From Apoderus coryli (Eukaryota > Arthropoda > Insecta > Coleoptera > Attelabidae): a DNA stretch of 64,000 bases. The notes beneath the pieces were generated by a model, which worked only from the letters and a program-made list of their open reading frames with translations, ran no database searches and had not been told where the DNA came from. Below, in pieces: positions 1 to 10,879 of this stretch (positions within the stretch are counted from its first letter, which is position 1; every line of letters starts with the position of its first letter). A program made the position numbers and the translations under genes. Location of the stretch: assembly GCA_911728435.2 (NCBI GenBank), contig OU452204.1:7254001-7318000 (forward strand). Direction: 5' to 3'.

Positions 1-960
1 GTCCTTGAGGGCTTCCAGAGTCTCGGGCTTGTTCACGTAAACACGGGACTTCAAAAATCCCCACAAAAAAAAAGCCTGGAACGCTTAAATCGGGCGATCT
101 TGCGGGCCAGTGCTAATCGCCAAAACGAGAGATGAAGAGACCCGTGAACGCTGCCTTCAGAATATCGGTTGTGGCTCGCGCAGTGTATGCCGTTGCTCCG
201 TCCTGATGAAACCACATGTCCCTCAGTCCTAATTCGTCCAATTGCGGCAGAAAAAACTCAATCAACATGGCCCTATAGCGCGCACCGTCCACTGTGTCAT
301 TTGGCCAGCGGCATTCTCGAAAAAAAATGGCCCGATGACTCCTCCAGCGTCAACAGGGCACCATGCAGTCACTTTGAGCGGGTGTAATGGCTCCTCGTGC
401 ATCACTCGTGGATATTCGGTGCCCCAGAAGCGATAGTTTTGCTTGTTCACGTACCCGCTGAAGTGGAAATCAGCCTCATCGCTCATTATGATTTTGGTCG
501 AAAAATCGTCCACTTCTTCCTCGAGATTGAGGATGGCTTGGGCGTAGGTTACCCGCGTTTGGCGGTCGGCAGGCAGCAGCTGATGCACGGACTGGACTTT
601 GTACGGAAACATGCGCAGGTCTGTGACCAAAATTCGTCTTAGGGACGTCCGGCTGATGGCTAATTGCGTGGCATGGCGTCTGGTCGATGTTTCCTGCGAC
701 AGCTCGACATTCTCGGCAACAGCGGCGATATTCTCGGCAGAACGAGCGCTCCGGGGCCGGCCACTCTTGATAACGTCACGTGTGGTCCCATACTCTCCAA
801 GGTTGGTGGCCAAACGGCGCAGTGTTTGCGCAGTCGGTGTCGAACGGCCGGAGAATTGGCGACGGAATTCGCTCTGCGTCAACACCACAGACGAATTGTT
901 ACGCAAAAAAATAGACACTATGGCTTGTTCACTTGTATTCTGCATCTGTCGAATCCACAA
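1..960 (-). pseudogene. Broken Tc1/mariner (DD41D) transposase, copy 1
   Basis: The open part (960-262) holds the N-terminal helix-turn-helix region, an HTH-linker rich in RRS/RPR, and the first catalytic aspartate in MSDEADF, followed by the YVNKQNYRFWG block. Past 262 the frame breaks, but the rest of the protein is still recognisable: HQDGATAYTARAT holds the second aspartate, then an in-frame stop, then ARSPDLSVP with the third acidic site changed to Gly, then a frameshift in a T-run. Counting from the second aspartate to the expected third site gives 41 residues, the DD41D (rosa-like) spacing. Compared with copy 2, this copy lacks the MERYTPQERG start segment. It is clearly non-functional. 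Confidence 0.85.
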
Positions 961-1040
961 ATGTCAAAACAGATTTGACATTGGCGGCCATTTATAAAAA
1001 TGAGAGCATCTTCCAATAGGGTGATTTCTTTTGGCCCACC
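1..1040 (-). mobile_element. DD41D mariner-type transposon, copy 1 (cut by window edge)
   Basis: The element runs off the left edge of the window. Its 5' end carries the terminal motif GGTGGGCCAAAAGAA on the minus strand, ending at 1040 and followed by the target dinucleotide TA at 1041-1042. The same terminus bounds the second copy at 35161-36478. The interior encodes a Tc1/mariner transposase on the minus strand. This is a cut-and-paste class II element that inserts at TA; this copy is inactivated by stops, frameshifts and a deletion near the start of the ORF. Confidence 0.88.
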
Positions 1041-1042
1041 TA

Positions 1043-2020
1043 GTATATGACATATTTTTTATTTTCATTTTCGGTTATACGTATAGTGTCTGCTAAAACA
1101 AATATAATGTATATAGGATCGTATTTAAAATAATAATATGACACTCACTTCCGGTATATTCGAAAGTACTAAATTCGTGAAAACATTTTAGCCGAATTGG
1201 CCCCGTCAACCTAAATACTACACCAGCTTTTCACCTTGTTCCACAATGTAGTTTCTCCATAATCGATCGAAACCCGGAAGTTCACGATATTTTTATCAGT
1301 TTATTTTTTAAATTAAAAGACAGTGTCATTATAAACCTAATAAGACTTTCAATGAGAAATGGTTTAGAATAATCTATGTAAATGTCTATTAATTAGTGTG
1401 AACACGTTGGCCGCTGTAATGGAAATCATTTTTGACATATCCAAGGCCAGACTTCTTTTAGTAGATTTTAAAAAAATTTTGTCAGTGGTAGACTAAGTAT
1501 AAATAAAAATATATAAATCGAAAATCTACTTTTCCGACTGGCTGCCATCGGGATTTTTTGTTTTAAATATTCTGTCCGCCATGCCACAAAATTATATATT
1601 TACAAACACAAATTCTGGTAAATATAGTGAATCCCTCTAAGTACACTACTGCATTGCACCTGATGCTAAATTTTATTGAATATAACAACTAGTGAGATAT
1701 CATGTATAAAATTACGAGCGGTCTTAAAACATTTCCATAATGTTTGCCTTTATTAGAAATTTAAGTTTCCAGACGCAGTTTCATAATGAAGGCAGAGCAA
1801 AAAACTGGTTAAGTGCCTAATTGAAATTTATCGTTTATCCGGCTTATGGGTATTACTTATTTCAACTCTTTAGAAAATAATGTAACGCCAAATTGCTGCA
1901 AATTGATTTTTTAATTTTCATAAAAGCCCCCAAGCCATCTTAAAAAGGCTTTAATGGTTTTAAAACTGTCATAAAAAGTAATTGTGATTTTATTCTAATG
2001 TTAATACATTTCCTTTTAAG
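1043..2020. other. Non-coding stretch, nothing recognised
   Basis: AT-rich DNA between the mariner copy and the exon at 2021. I see no ORF, tRNA or clear repeat terminus. A short block near 1146-1160 with CACTTCCGGTAT resembles the inner part of long-TIR mariner arms seen near 61.7 kb and may be a relic. The stretch may be intron of the gene whose last exon begins at 2021. Confidence 0.4.
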
Positions 2021-2210
2021 GGTAAAATTCCGACATGATGTCCAAGTACAAGAATTTCAACGCGGCGACCACGAATATTTAGAACCACTCTGGTCCAATC
2101 AATATCAACTTATAGATGACACCAGCTTTATATCCATGGGCATAACGTGTTTTGTTTGTATAACTGTAACTGTAATATTACCGTGGTACATATTTTTAGG
2201 TACCAGTTAG
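2021..2210 (+). CDS. Terminal exon of an unidentified gene with a C-terminal membrane segment
   Basis: A pyrimidine-rich acceptor (TTTCCTTTTAAG) ends at 2020, and an open frame runs from 2021 (last base of a split codon) to a TAG at 2208-2210, 62 residues after the split codon. The peptide begins VKFRHDVQVQEFQRG, is acidic and polar (DHEYLEPLWSNQ), and then has one hydrophobic stretch (roughly residues 38-58, ITCFVCITVTVILPWYIF) ending GTS-stop. This looks like a C-tail anchor or last transmembrane helix with a very short tail. Upstream exons were not found in the window. The family is not recognised. Chance ORF is the main alternative; the codon pattern and acceptor favour a real exon. Confidence 0.42.
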
Positions 2211-2757
2211 TGTTGTTAATTTTTAGATTAAGATTATTAAGGAAATTAAAGGAAAACTCATAAGTAGATCAAAATTAGGTAAAAAGTAATCTATATTTAT
2301 GTAGAATTGTTGTGTACAATATATCAAGATTTCAGCAAAAAGTTCAAGACATAGGTACATAGCATAACCTAAAACGTCCCATTTTATACCACGTCTTTCA
2401 AAACATGTAAGAATAAATGAGGGAAATGATACACTGTCGTTTCCACTAAATTTCATTATATTAACTTGTTTTATAATTATTCATTCAGACAGACATGTTT
2501 CGACCATATATATGGTTATCGTCAGTGATGAATGAATGAGAATGAGTGAATTATAAACTGCAACTACAGGGTGACAGTAGTTTTAGAAATAAAATAAATT
2601 TTTATGTCGACTGTGATGATTGTTGTTACTTAGGTATCTTATGTTGGAGTTCGTTCAAAAGATTAACCAGTCACTACTATTTGTAAAGCAAGAAACAGTA
2701 CGATTTTATAATGACTCCTCAATCTCCCGAATCAGCGGACTAGACTAAAACCCATTG
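2211..2757. other. Non-coding stretch with one ribozyme-core-like motif
   Basis: No coding signal. It contains the motif described separately at 2494-2525. The rest is AT-rich, with an AATAAA at 2411-2416 that could serve as a polyadenylation signal for the exon ending at 2210. Confidence 0.35.
2494..2525 (-). other. Hammerhead-core-like motif A (CTGACGA...stem...CGAAACATG)
   Basis: On the minus strand CTGACGA is followed by a self-complementary stretch (ACCAT-loop-ATGGT) and then CGAAACATG. The order CUGANGA, stem II, GAAA is that of the hammerhead ribozyme core. A clean stem III and an NUH cleavage site are not evident, so activity is not claimed. Related motifs occur at 3481, 13550, 16196, 26920, 37963 and 44770. 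Confidence 0.35.
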
Positions 2758-3114
2758 TTAATATTTTAATAGCCCTCTATATATATTCTTTGATAAGTTG
2801 AGTGGTAGTCTTTGCTGACTAGTTAATAGATAACTGTATTTCTTGGGTTGTAGTATAACGGTTTTATAGCTAAAGTATAATTGTCCTGTAAAAAGATATC
2901 CCATACTATAAAGATGAATTCTAAAGAAAATCGTATACAAAGTCAGACAAAACTGTAATTTCCATCCGTAGAGTCTAGTTCTGATATTATAATTTACTCC
3001 AAACCCAAATAAATAATTAAAAAAATTGTCGCTATCGTCATCTAAGTTCACAAGAATTTCTTCTCTGGACAGCAGACCTATTTCCATTTTCGACATTATG
3101 GACTCGCTTTGCAT
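2758..3114 (-). CDS. Small hypothetical ORF (118 aa), possible membrane protein fragment
   Basis: An uninterrupted 118-codon frame begins MQSESIMSKMEIG, has an acidic patch (LDDDSDNFF), and then two aromatic-rich hydrophobic stretches (around residues 50-67 and 70-85). The composition recalls the N-terminal part of insect chemoreceptor-like membrane proteins, but no diagnostic motif is present and no splice-flanked partner exon was found. It could equally be a chance ORF in AT-rich DNA. I do not assign a function. Confidence 0.2.
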   Translation of the reverse strand: MQSESIMSKMEIGLLSREEILVNLDDDSDNFFNYLFGFGVNYNIRTRLYGWKLQFCLTLYTIFFRIHLYSMGYLFTGQLYFSYKTVILQPKKYSYLLTSQQRLPLNLSKNIYRGLLKY

Positions 3115-3480
3115 TGCTTTTGCAATAAGGTCTAATAAAGTTGGAATTATTTATACCCCATATAAGTCATTTATTTAAAAAAAATTGTGTCCTTTATGTA
3201 CCATTATTATTGTAAATCCAAGTTCAATACTTCTCCCAAGTATCTTGACTGACAACATATTACTTATTTTCCACTAAAATACCAGCTGCTAACTGAATTT
3301 CTAAAACTACACATTACTTTACTAGCTAGTCTGTAGTAAGATACGTATTCGACGGTATTTTTAGTTACACGAGTATCACCTTATTATAATATTAAATTGG
3401 TTATGTTTGGCGTATTTTTTCTTTTTGTTGGTGTAGCTGATTTTAAATCAATAAATCAGAAAAAGACCATTTAATTATTT

Positions 3481-3504
3481 GCCAACGTTTCAGCCATCAT
3501 CAGG
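3481..3504 (-). other. Degenerate ribozyme-core-like motif B
   Basis: The minus strand reads CTGATGATGGCTGAAACG. It has the CUGAUGA and GAAAC boxes at close spacing but no room for a proper stem II. It shares the GAAACGTTGGC extension with the motifs at 13550 and 16196, so it is probably a relic of the same repeat family. Confidence 0.3.
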
Positions 3505-5259
3505 ATATTACAGTTTACATTCAGTTGGAAAACCAAGAAATATATATGGAATCAACAAGTTTAATAAAACAAGCAATAAAACAATGAAATTAATAAAAAA
3601 ATACAATGTTGAAAGCAGTTTAAATACAATTAAAAAACAACAAATCAAAAATATATCGATGGTTTGGAGGAAAACTATCATAAGTCAGAAATTGCCCGTC
3701 TGAGTTTCAAACCAAATGAATTGGCAATATTCGCCTTGTGACAGTCTTCTTCCAAGTTTACCTTATTCCCATGAATGATTGGTTTCCTTTTCGTCATAAA
3801 TAATAAATCTTGATATATTGTTCTATTAATAGAATACAATTAGCAAATTAGTCTGTGATACAAAATTTTAGCAATTTTCAGATATTCATACAATATTTTA
3901 TATTATTTTAGAGATATTGTGTTTAGCTTATAATTTATCTATTTTAGATTTGTAGCAAAATGTATAAAATAAATGTTGAACAAAAAACATTATTATGTTA
4001 ATTATATTAATTTTTCCCTTTAGAAATAAAACATTTCAAGCGTATATCGACGGATTTTCAGAAAAAACGCATACACGAATTGTGAAGAACAACCTTCAGC
4101 CACCAAACATATAACGGGATAAAAGGATCACATAGCTGCGACCCTCTATTTTTGCCTTGCCGACTGTAGCTGCAAGCAGTAAACGAATTCGAAATTACGA
4201 GATTTAAGCGACAGAAGTCTCTTATACGAGGGCTACACTGAAACGTTAATATCTTCTAGACAAGACGAAATTTAAAAGTAATAAAACTAAAACGAATTTC
4301 TTAAGATGATAACATGATGATCGTGAGTGAGAGAATGATGGCCATGATTAAACTCCGTAAGTACCTACGTTTCATAGTCGCAAAGGAAGGGGCTTCATCG
4401 CCCATCGTGGAATTTAATTGATCAACACTATTCTCTTGATAATCCATATCGAAAGTTGTAAGAAATCATCACACGAAAATTCTTACAATTCAAATAGTTG
4501 TCCTAGTATAACTAGTGAAAATTTGAATGTCGAAATTGCAGAGATTTGATTGATACTTGCCCTAGATTTTTGAAGAATTCCTGTAGAAACCTTCAATGGT
4601 ATAATTACAAAGTTTTTTAATTTCCCAAACATTATTATTAGTGCATTCTAAAACTTCTCTATTATTATCGAAAATAAAAACCAACACATAAAACTTTTCG
4701 ATGAAAAGTCATAAAACCTCATTTTCCGTTTTATTTATCGTTCGCTAATATCTCCTTTTTTTCTTCTTGTTTTCTTAGAAAAATATGAAGCGCAAAAAAT
4801 AAAGGGAATCTGAAAACGAAAACAAGTTTGTGAAACTTTATTAAAGTTTGGGACGAAGTTTTAGAAAAATTATGAATCCGTAAATCGAATATAGCTTATG
4901 ATAAGTTGATAAAACAAAACATCCCTGACTGCTACTTACAAAACAGACTAATTATTATTTTCATCTTTCTAACTACGCTGTATTTGTTGGATTTTACTTA
5001 AACAGTTAAATGCGAAAACGACTTTTGGAATCTCAACCCTAAAGTTATGGTAATGAAATAAGCACGAACGGTAGTTATTAGAAGGCAAAATAAACTACAA
5101 TCAAATCTGCACTTTTTAAATAATAATTTCAATCCAACGAAATCAGAGATCTTTATCTAAAGGAAGTTTTTTCCATTATTTTTGTTTGTTAAAATAAATA
5201 ATAAAAGAAATACGTTCAATTAGTCTTTACATTGATTTGATTTGGTAGCTTTTGAAATT
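3505..5259. other. Non-coding stretch, nothing recognised
   Basis: AT-rich sequence without a convincing ORF, splice-flanked exon or repeat terminus on either strand. Confidence 0.4.
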
Positions 5260-5350
5260 ATATCAATTAATATTGACGTCAATATATTACACAATATTTG
5301 TGCAATATTTTACCTGATCAACCCAACATGATGCAATATTATTGCTGAAT
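5260..5350. repeat. AT-rich block with TGACGTCA and GCAATATT motifs
   Basis: A run of overlapping palindromic words (TTGACGTCAA, ACAATATTTGTGCAATATT, ATGCAATATTATTGC). A similar cluster of GCAATAT/ATTGCGCAAT words is at 6150-6290, so the pair brackets the repeat at 5508-5850. They may be ends of a degenerate element; this is inferred from word similarity only. Confidence 0.3.
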
Positions 5351-5507
5351 ACATTTGACATTTAAAATCAAAACAATACACTATTATTTATATTATTATA
5401 ATACAACCTAACTACTTAACCGCTTTATTCAAAAATTATAAATAAAAAAGTAAAAATAATACTTATAACAACCCAACCCAACCTAACTACTGTGCTCAAA
5501 CATTAGG

Positions 5508-5850
5508 AATTAAAAAAAAATTGCAAGAGCAAATTTCGAACACAAGACATTCCACACCCAATGCCACGCTGATTACCACTGAGCTACGGCCAACGGTAAA
5601 AGAAATTAAACCAAATTGCGTTGAAGTCAGCGGTCGCCGTACAACATATTTGTAATTTTTAAACGCAATTTTCTTGAGAATGATGCAGACTGTAAAGCAG
5701 ATAAAAAATACTTCCAGTGATGTCGACACCTACTGATATTTAACAATTTGAGGGTTGTGTCCACCCCTATCACAGGGCTAAAGAGATTTCAACCAAAAAC
5801 CATACGGAAGGGGACTTCAAAATTGTTATATCCGTCGAGAGAAGGAGACA
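5508..5850 (+). repeat. Dispersed repeat with tRNA-like terminus, copy A
   Basis: The body (about 5655-5850) matches the reverse complement of 10965-11290 and the forward sequence at 32240-32532: shared landmarks are CTGTAAAG, TCGACACCTACTG, TATCACAGGGCTAAAG and TTTCAACCAAAAA, ending near TTATATCCGTC. At the other end lies a tRNA-like module on the opposite strand (5519-5597), then an A-run (oligo-T on that strand). The order body, about 60-100 nt spacer, tRNA-like, oligo-T is the same in copy B. Likely a SINE-like or pol III-related family. Confidence 0.6.
5519..5597 (-). pseudogene. tRNA-like module (pseudo-tRNA) of repeat copy A
   Basis: Read on the minus strand it contains an A-box (TAGCTCAGTGGTAA) and, about 30 nt later, a B-box-like TGTTCGAAATT, with overall length near that of a tRNA, followed directly by an oligo-T run that could end pol III transcription. 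The acceptor ends do not pair and the T-arm is poor, so it is not a functional tRNA. The module differs from that at 11363, although the adjoining repeat body is the same. Confidence 0.5.
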
Positions 5851-6960
5851 AAAAGATGATAATGATGAGATGCTAGCCCTCGAAGTCAGCGTTTATCAAT
5901 AACAGCACGTTATCTAGCCACTTGTAATAATTTTGAAGATTTAAAATTCACAACTGCTGTATCTCCACAATCCATAGGTAAACTTGCACAGCTATAATAA
6001 TATGCCTAATTATGTTGTAATCTTTATCCTTCATATGCGATAGCGCCAGTAAACCCCGATACACCTCGATTCATGCTAAAATTTTCTTTCTTCATCTTGT
6101 ACCTTTGTTGCCATGGTCGTTGTGTACTCCAACAGAAATAACACAGAACTGAACCAGCATTGCGCAATATGGCCCACAGACAAAACAGATTGCACAATAA
6201 CAATTGACGTGCAATCTTTCAATATGATATACAGAAGTTCAATATCAATTATTGCGCAATATATTGAAGTGCATATTGATCGTCTAGGGGCTTTACTGTA
6301 AAAAATGGTTTAATTACGAAACTTAATTTACATACCTAATAATAGTTGGGTTATGCTTTCATCCGTACAAAACTCAATTAGGACAGGAACTGAATGGTGA
6401 TGATTCTGATAGAATATTGCAGTTATTTATTAGAAATAAGTATTTAATATAACTAATTGGTTAGTTCATATTGTAAGTAATAATAATTGTAGCTGTTTTA
6501 ACTCCTAATAACTAAAATGTAGATACGTGCCTGTTTCATTCATACCAAAATTTCAGAGTTGAGGCTCCTAAAGTCGTTTTTGCTACTGTTCAAGCTCAAT
6601 TCAACAAATAGAAAGGTCATTTTGTGCCCTTCGAAATGATTTATTACTTGACCCCACTTTCCATTAGAAATTTAAATATGCAGATGGGCAAGCAAAACCA
6701 ACGCAAGCTTTTCTGCTTTGAATTTCACGAAGAGAGGAAAAGCTAGCTGTATATTTTCTGTTGGACCACCCTCAATATGTTAAAACCCTTTGCTATGGTA
6801 ACTTAAATATTATTCATTGTGTAATTGTATTCATGAAAGTAGTGGAGAAGTTCAATCAAAGTTGCTCCACTTAACCACCCTTATCCAATAATTACATGAT
6901 GAAAGCCATCATATATTTCATATATATATACAAACATATTAAAACATTTTCCTAACCGTC
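5851..6960. other. Non-coding stretch with GCAATAT word cluster at 6150-6290
   Basis: No gene seen. The cluster of ATTGCGCAAT/GCAATAT palindromic words at 6150-6290 echoes 5260-5350. The rest is undistinguished AT-rich sequence. Confidence 0.35.
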
Positions 6961-7171
6961 TGAATCTATTTCACGAAACTGTTACATAATTCAAACTTGA
7001 ACAACATATACATATTTTAACGTCTTTCTTAACGGCAGTTGTATTCGGTAAACTCCTAATATGCAAAGCTATTGAGTTATATAATTTTACCGCATTATAA
7101 CGAAACGAAACTGTGCAACAAGATTTATTGAGTGAATCCTCTAAAACCCTTGTATCTCTGAAACCCCGCAA
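6960..7171 (-). pseudogene. LINE ORF2 C-terminal remnant
   Basis: The 66-residue minus-strand frame includes VLEDSLNKSCCTVSFRYNA and YNSIALHIRSLPNTTAVKK. The pattern of arginine-flanked hydrophobics followed by YN-IP-phi-R resembles the tail of non-LTR retrotransposon ORF2 proteins (compare YNSLGNDLGSC in the 54.4-57.1 kb element). Only the very end of the ORF is kept. Confidence 0.45.
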
Positions 7172-8080
7172 TGATATAGAAAATAAAAATAAATATTTCG
7201 TTCAAATTAAGCCAATTGTTATTCATAAAGCAAAGTGATTCATAAAGCAACAACACACCTATTTTGAACATTTTGTAAACTCCTAGCCGCTATACAACAG
7301 TACAAAATATTGTAACAATTTAAAGTTGATAATATAAGAGACTAATCTCAACTCTGCTGTCGTTAACCATCATGCTGCAACTGACGTTTTTAGCCATTAC
7401 AGATTTTGACATTCGACAATGACAGATAAGGATTTTGGATTCTCTACAAGTGCTGTCAATTCCATCGGTACCTTGCTTTCAATGGGTCATCGCATGTTGT
7501 AGGCATAGAACTACACTTTACTTGAGGCTACATTTAATAATCTATAAATTTCAAAATATTTTATTACAGGAAACATAAATGAAAGAAGAATCGTGAACGA
7601 TAAATTCGTCACTAAGTTAAAAGCATAAATAAAGTTTTAAAATGCGGTCCATGAATTCTAAAATTACTTACCTACATTTATTACCTAAATATAGGTAGGC
7701 ATCTATTAGGTATATTATTGCCGTGACATTGACTTGATCTGTGGCTGCCCGTCCTATGACATGATGTAGGTAGGTGATTATAATAATTTCGTCTGTTCTC
7801 TACCTACAGTCATTTTTCGCTCTCACTTACTCCCGCATTGCCTTTCAAACGCGCCTAGCGACAAGCAGTCTAGCAAACACCCGACAGCGTTGCCGCATGT
7901 GATAACTTTAATATAATCCGAAGAAAAAATGTTTTATGAAAGAGACGCCTCAAAAATATCGAAAGACTATGTTTAGAGAGTACCAAGGAACAGCGCGACA
8001 GATGATGGAAAAACTAGAATTCAGTCTGAACGGGTGTACTAACGTTAATCATAGTCAAACCGCTAAAATGATTGCATTTC
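7172..8080. other. Non-coding stretch, slightly GC-richer patch at 7800-7900
   Basis: No ORF with recognisable content. The patch at 7820-7900 (CACTTACTCCCGCATTGCC and CGCGCCTAGCGACAAG) stands out by composition and may be a fragment of an LTR or other repeat, but I cannot assign it. TAGGTA words cluster at 7670-7770. Confidence 0.3.
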
Positions 8081-8140
8081 CGGTTATACCAGAAGTACAG
8101 AACTGCTGCGACTGGCTTTTTTTAAATAGGACACAGGATA
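8075..8140. repeat. Relic of a mariner long inverted arm
   Basis: TTTCCGGTTATACCAGAAG followed by GCGACTGGCTTTTTTTAAATAGGA mirrors the inner arm sequences at 61690-61745 and 62580-62620 (CCGGTTATACGGGAAG, GCGACTTTGCTATTTTAAAAG). Only a short piece is kept; no transposase is attached. Confidence 0.4.
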
Positions 8141-8299
8141 TATATTATTATTTAATTTATAGATTTATTGTAAAATCCTAGACACTTCCCATGAATTTTA
8201 AAATTACGTTTGCAGGTCAACTTTATGTTTGTATTAAATTTAAGTGTTATTTCAAAATGCAAACTATTCCAATTTTCTGACGTCTCTAGAATGTTTAAA

Positions 8300-9344
8300 A
8301 CTATTTTAGAATATCCAAGAGCTGACGGCGGCCTTGAGTGCTTCTATTATAGACGAGCAATTTGGTTTTCAATCCGTTAAATCCACAGAGCTCAATCTTC
8401 TCGTGTTCATACATCATATACCGACTTATCCGCGTCAACCACGGCTTCTCGTTCATAAGCTTGAGGGTGCCAGGGTGGCAGATTCCTTGCCCAGGTAGGT
8501 TGTTCGACTTAATGAGATTCATTCTACGCTGGTGAGGGTCACTCCCGGTGTTGCCCAGGGATCCCACTTGGGCCCACTATTGTTCAACCTATTTCTTAAC
8601 AACATAGAGCAATGCTTTCTGTAGAGTGCATTCAAGCTGTTTGCTGATGATCTCAAGTGTTATAGGACGATCCGAGGTGTCACCGACTGCTACCTTTTGC
8701 AGGCGGATGTCACTCGGTTGGTTCATTGGTACGAGATTAACGGCTTGAATTTAAACGTGTCAAAGTGTTTTTGTATAAATTTAAACGATATAGAAATCCT
8801 CTTTTTCATGATTACTTCATGGGTCAATCGGCTCTGGAGTTCAGGACCTGGGAGTTTATTTGAATTCAAGTTGGCATTCAAATAAACTCTCCAGGCTTCA
8901 GTCATGACATCCAGCGTTCTGCATCGCGTTCCTTGCAAATATTGGGCGTTGCATGGCAGACTTTAGTATTGTGAACACATTTAAATTACCTTACCGTTTT
9001 TTACAAAATCATAAATAATATGTACATCTATCTTGCTCTCATAGATTGGACTCCATGTTCCTCCCAGAGCTGTTAGGGCAACTCATGTGTTTCATGAGGC
9101 ATATTACCGAACAAATTACGCCAGCGGTAGGAACTGGACTAATGAGTTCCTGGGAGATTTTCACAACTGCTTTGCGATCAGTAATGAGCATTGGTTTGGG
9201 TTTGTGATATTGTAATGTAGTACTTGTAATTAGTAATTAAATAGTTTAGTTAAACACCTAAGTGATTATCAGGCCTGTTTTTTGTTTTTGTTTTTTATTT
9301 TCGTTTTGTAATAATGGAGTTGTCCGTAAATAAATAAATAATTA
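8300..9344 (+). mobile_element. Decayed LINE (non-LTR retrotransposon), 3' half
   Basis: Pieces of reverse transcriptase remain on the plus strand: a GVAQGSHLGPLLFNLF-like block near 8545-8590 (fingers/palm motif), FKLFADDLKCYRTI around 8635-8670 with the catalytic ADD, then HWYEINGLNLNVSKC near 8725-8765. After this the frame is broken many times. The copy ends in a TAAATAAATAAATAA tail at 9330-9344, typical of LINE 3' ends. It is inactive and 5'-truncated. Confidence 0.72.
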
Positions 9345-9600
9345 TCCCCCAAAATAGTCACTTAGTTCACACATTGTAAATTTCAGACTAGAACACACTT
9401 TCGCCTTGATATGATATGCACAAATACAAAGCGGACGAGAAAAACTGACGATTAGCGATTTCAAAAATTAATTACCGGATTGACTTAAAATTATCAGACG
9501 AATAATAATCACCAATGATTCGTAAAAATACGGTAAAGGATTACAATTTGAAATATCAGATAACAACCCCAGTATCATTTTTTCTTATTAAATTTACATT
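9345..9600. other. Non-coding, nothing recognised
   Basis: Short AT-rich stretch between the LINE tail and the duplicated units beginning near 9610. Confidence 0.35.
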
Positions 9601-9609
9601 GATTACCTC

Positions 9610-9990
9610 ATACAAGAAGTTTAGCTGTTAGCTTTGCCTGAAACTTAGACATTTTTTACAGAGTGTGATGAAAAGCAGTAGTAAACCCAAATTTGAAAAA
9701 ACTATTAGATACTTTAGCATAAAAAATAAGGGGAACTTTATATAGTTGTCTACCATGAAAATTTGCAAATTTCGAAATATTAGCATTAGCAACATCAAAA
9801 TCAAAATTTGTTGCTCATGACGGCATTGGAAACAGCTTTGCTTGAAATTTCGATACTTTTTTACACAGGGTGATGAAAAACAATACTAAAAACTAATATG
9901 AGAAAACTACTGGATATTTTAGCATTAAAAATAAGGGAAACTTTTTTATAGTTGTCTACGATGAAAACTATTCATTTTCGCGACATTAGC
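9610..9990 (+). repeat. Two diverged tandem units of about 195 bp
   Basis: Unit 1 (about 9620-9800) and unit 2 (about 9815-9990) share a succession of words: CTTTGC..GAAA, TTTTTTACA.AG.GTGATGAAAA, TAGTTGTCTAC.ATGAAAA, TTAGCATTA. Divergence is high but collinear, so this is an old tandem duplication rather than chance. No coding content. One unit contains ACACAGGGTGATG, so part of a transposon arm is possible. Confidence 0.55.
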
Positions 9991-10813
9991 ACTTAAAAAT
10001 TCAATTCAAGATTCAATCTCAGTTCAATTAAATTAAAACAATAGAATATCGTCAGCCATCTGGGACACGAAACTTCCAATCAAATATTGAAGTCATTTTC
10101 AGTAAGTTTTAACAACTTTTACAACATATTCTACTTCATCAAAAATATGCAAGAAGTTCAAATTAACCTAGGTTGGAAAATGCTGTGTTTAAAGATAAGG
10201 TCTTTAGATTGTTCCAAGCCGTTTTAAGATTCAAAACTTTTATCATTTGACAACTAAATTCTCAAATTCTTCTCTACAAAAGTACCTGTGTAATGCATTA
10301 GCGAAGCCAAAATTAAAAATCTTTGTATGATTTTTTTAATTAATTAAGTTATGAGAACATTTTCTACTGCATATTCAACGCGCTTAGTGTTTTTCACTCA
10401 ATCAAATATCTTAAGACAATCCATACACATTGGCAGAGGATTTTGATTCCACTCATTTATCAGGTCAAATATCAAATCCTTCCACATATGATATGTAGAG
10501 TCAAAGATGTCAAATTACACAATGTGATGATGAGTTCTATCAAATTGTTAGGTTGTAGCCACATTTTCAGTATTTTTCCTGACCTAACTTGTTCATGACA
10601 GTATAGCCACTTTCAGTCCCCCATCATCCCTGTGGATCGACAAAACGGCACCTGGTGTTCGACAGAAATACTTCGGGTTTTCTATTTCTTGAAGAATTAA
10701 AATCAAAATTCTGCTTTCACAGATTATAAAGAGGAAGGTGGGCATATGCATATTTGACCAGTAACTAGTAGCTTAAATTAGTCAAAATAATATAATACAA
10801 AATACAAACTCAC
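9991..10813. other. Non-coding, nothing recognised
   Basis: No exon or repeat terminus that I can support. Presumably intronic or flanking to the exon at 10814-10879. Confidence 0.35.
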
Positions 10814-10879
10814 CTCCTCTGGGCCTATGAATGAGCTAGGTCCCGATATCACAGCAAAAGGTACTGGCAGACCGCGACT
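10814..10879 (-). CDS. Unidentified gene, exon (22 aa)
   Basis: Acceptor TTTTATAG ends at 10880 and donor GTGAGT starts at 10813. The 66-nt exon is phase 0 at both ends and encodes SRGLPVPFAVISGPSSF followed by IGPEE. The good splice sites on a short conserved-looking peptide make it a credible exon; its link to the exons at 16.8-18.9 kb rests on matching phase and strand. Confidence 0.55.

Noticed and set aside
397..997. Several plus-strand ORFs of 80-130 codons at the left end
   Set aside because: They are antisense to the mariner transposase and contain no motifs of their own.
3481..3504. Active hammerhead ribozyme
   Set aside because: The CUGAUGA and GAAAC boxes are too close for a stem II; at most a relic.
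5519..5597. Functional tRNA gene on the minus strand
   Set aside because: A-box is good but T-arm and acceptor pairing fail.
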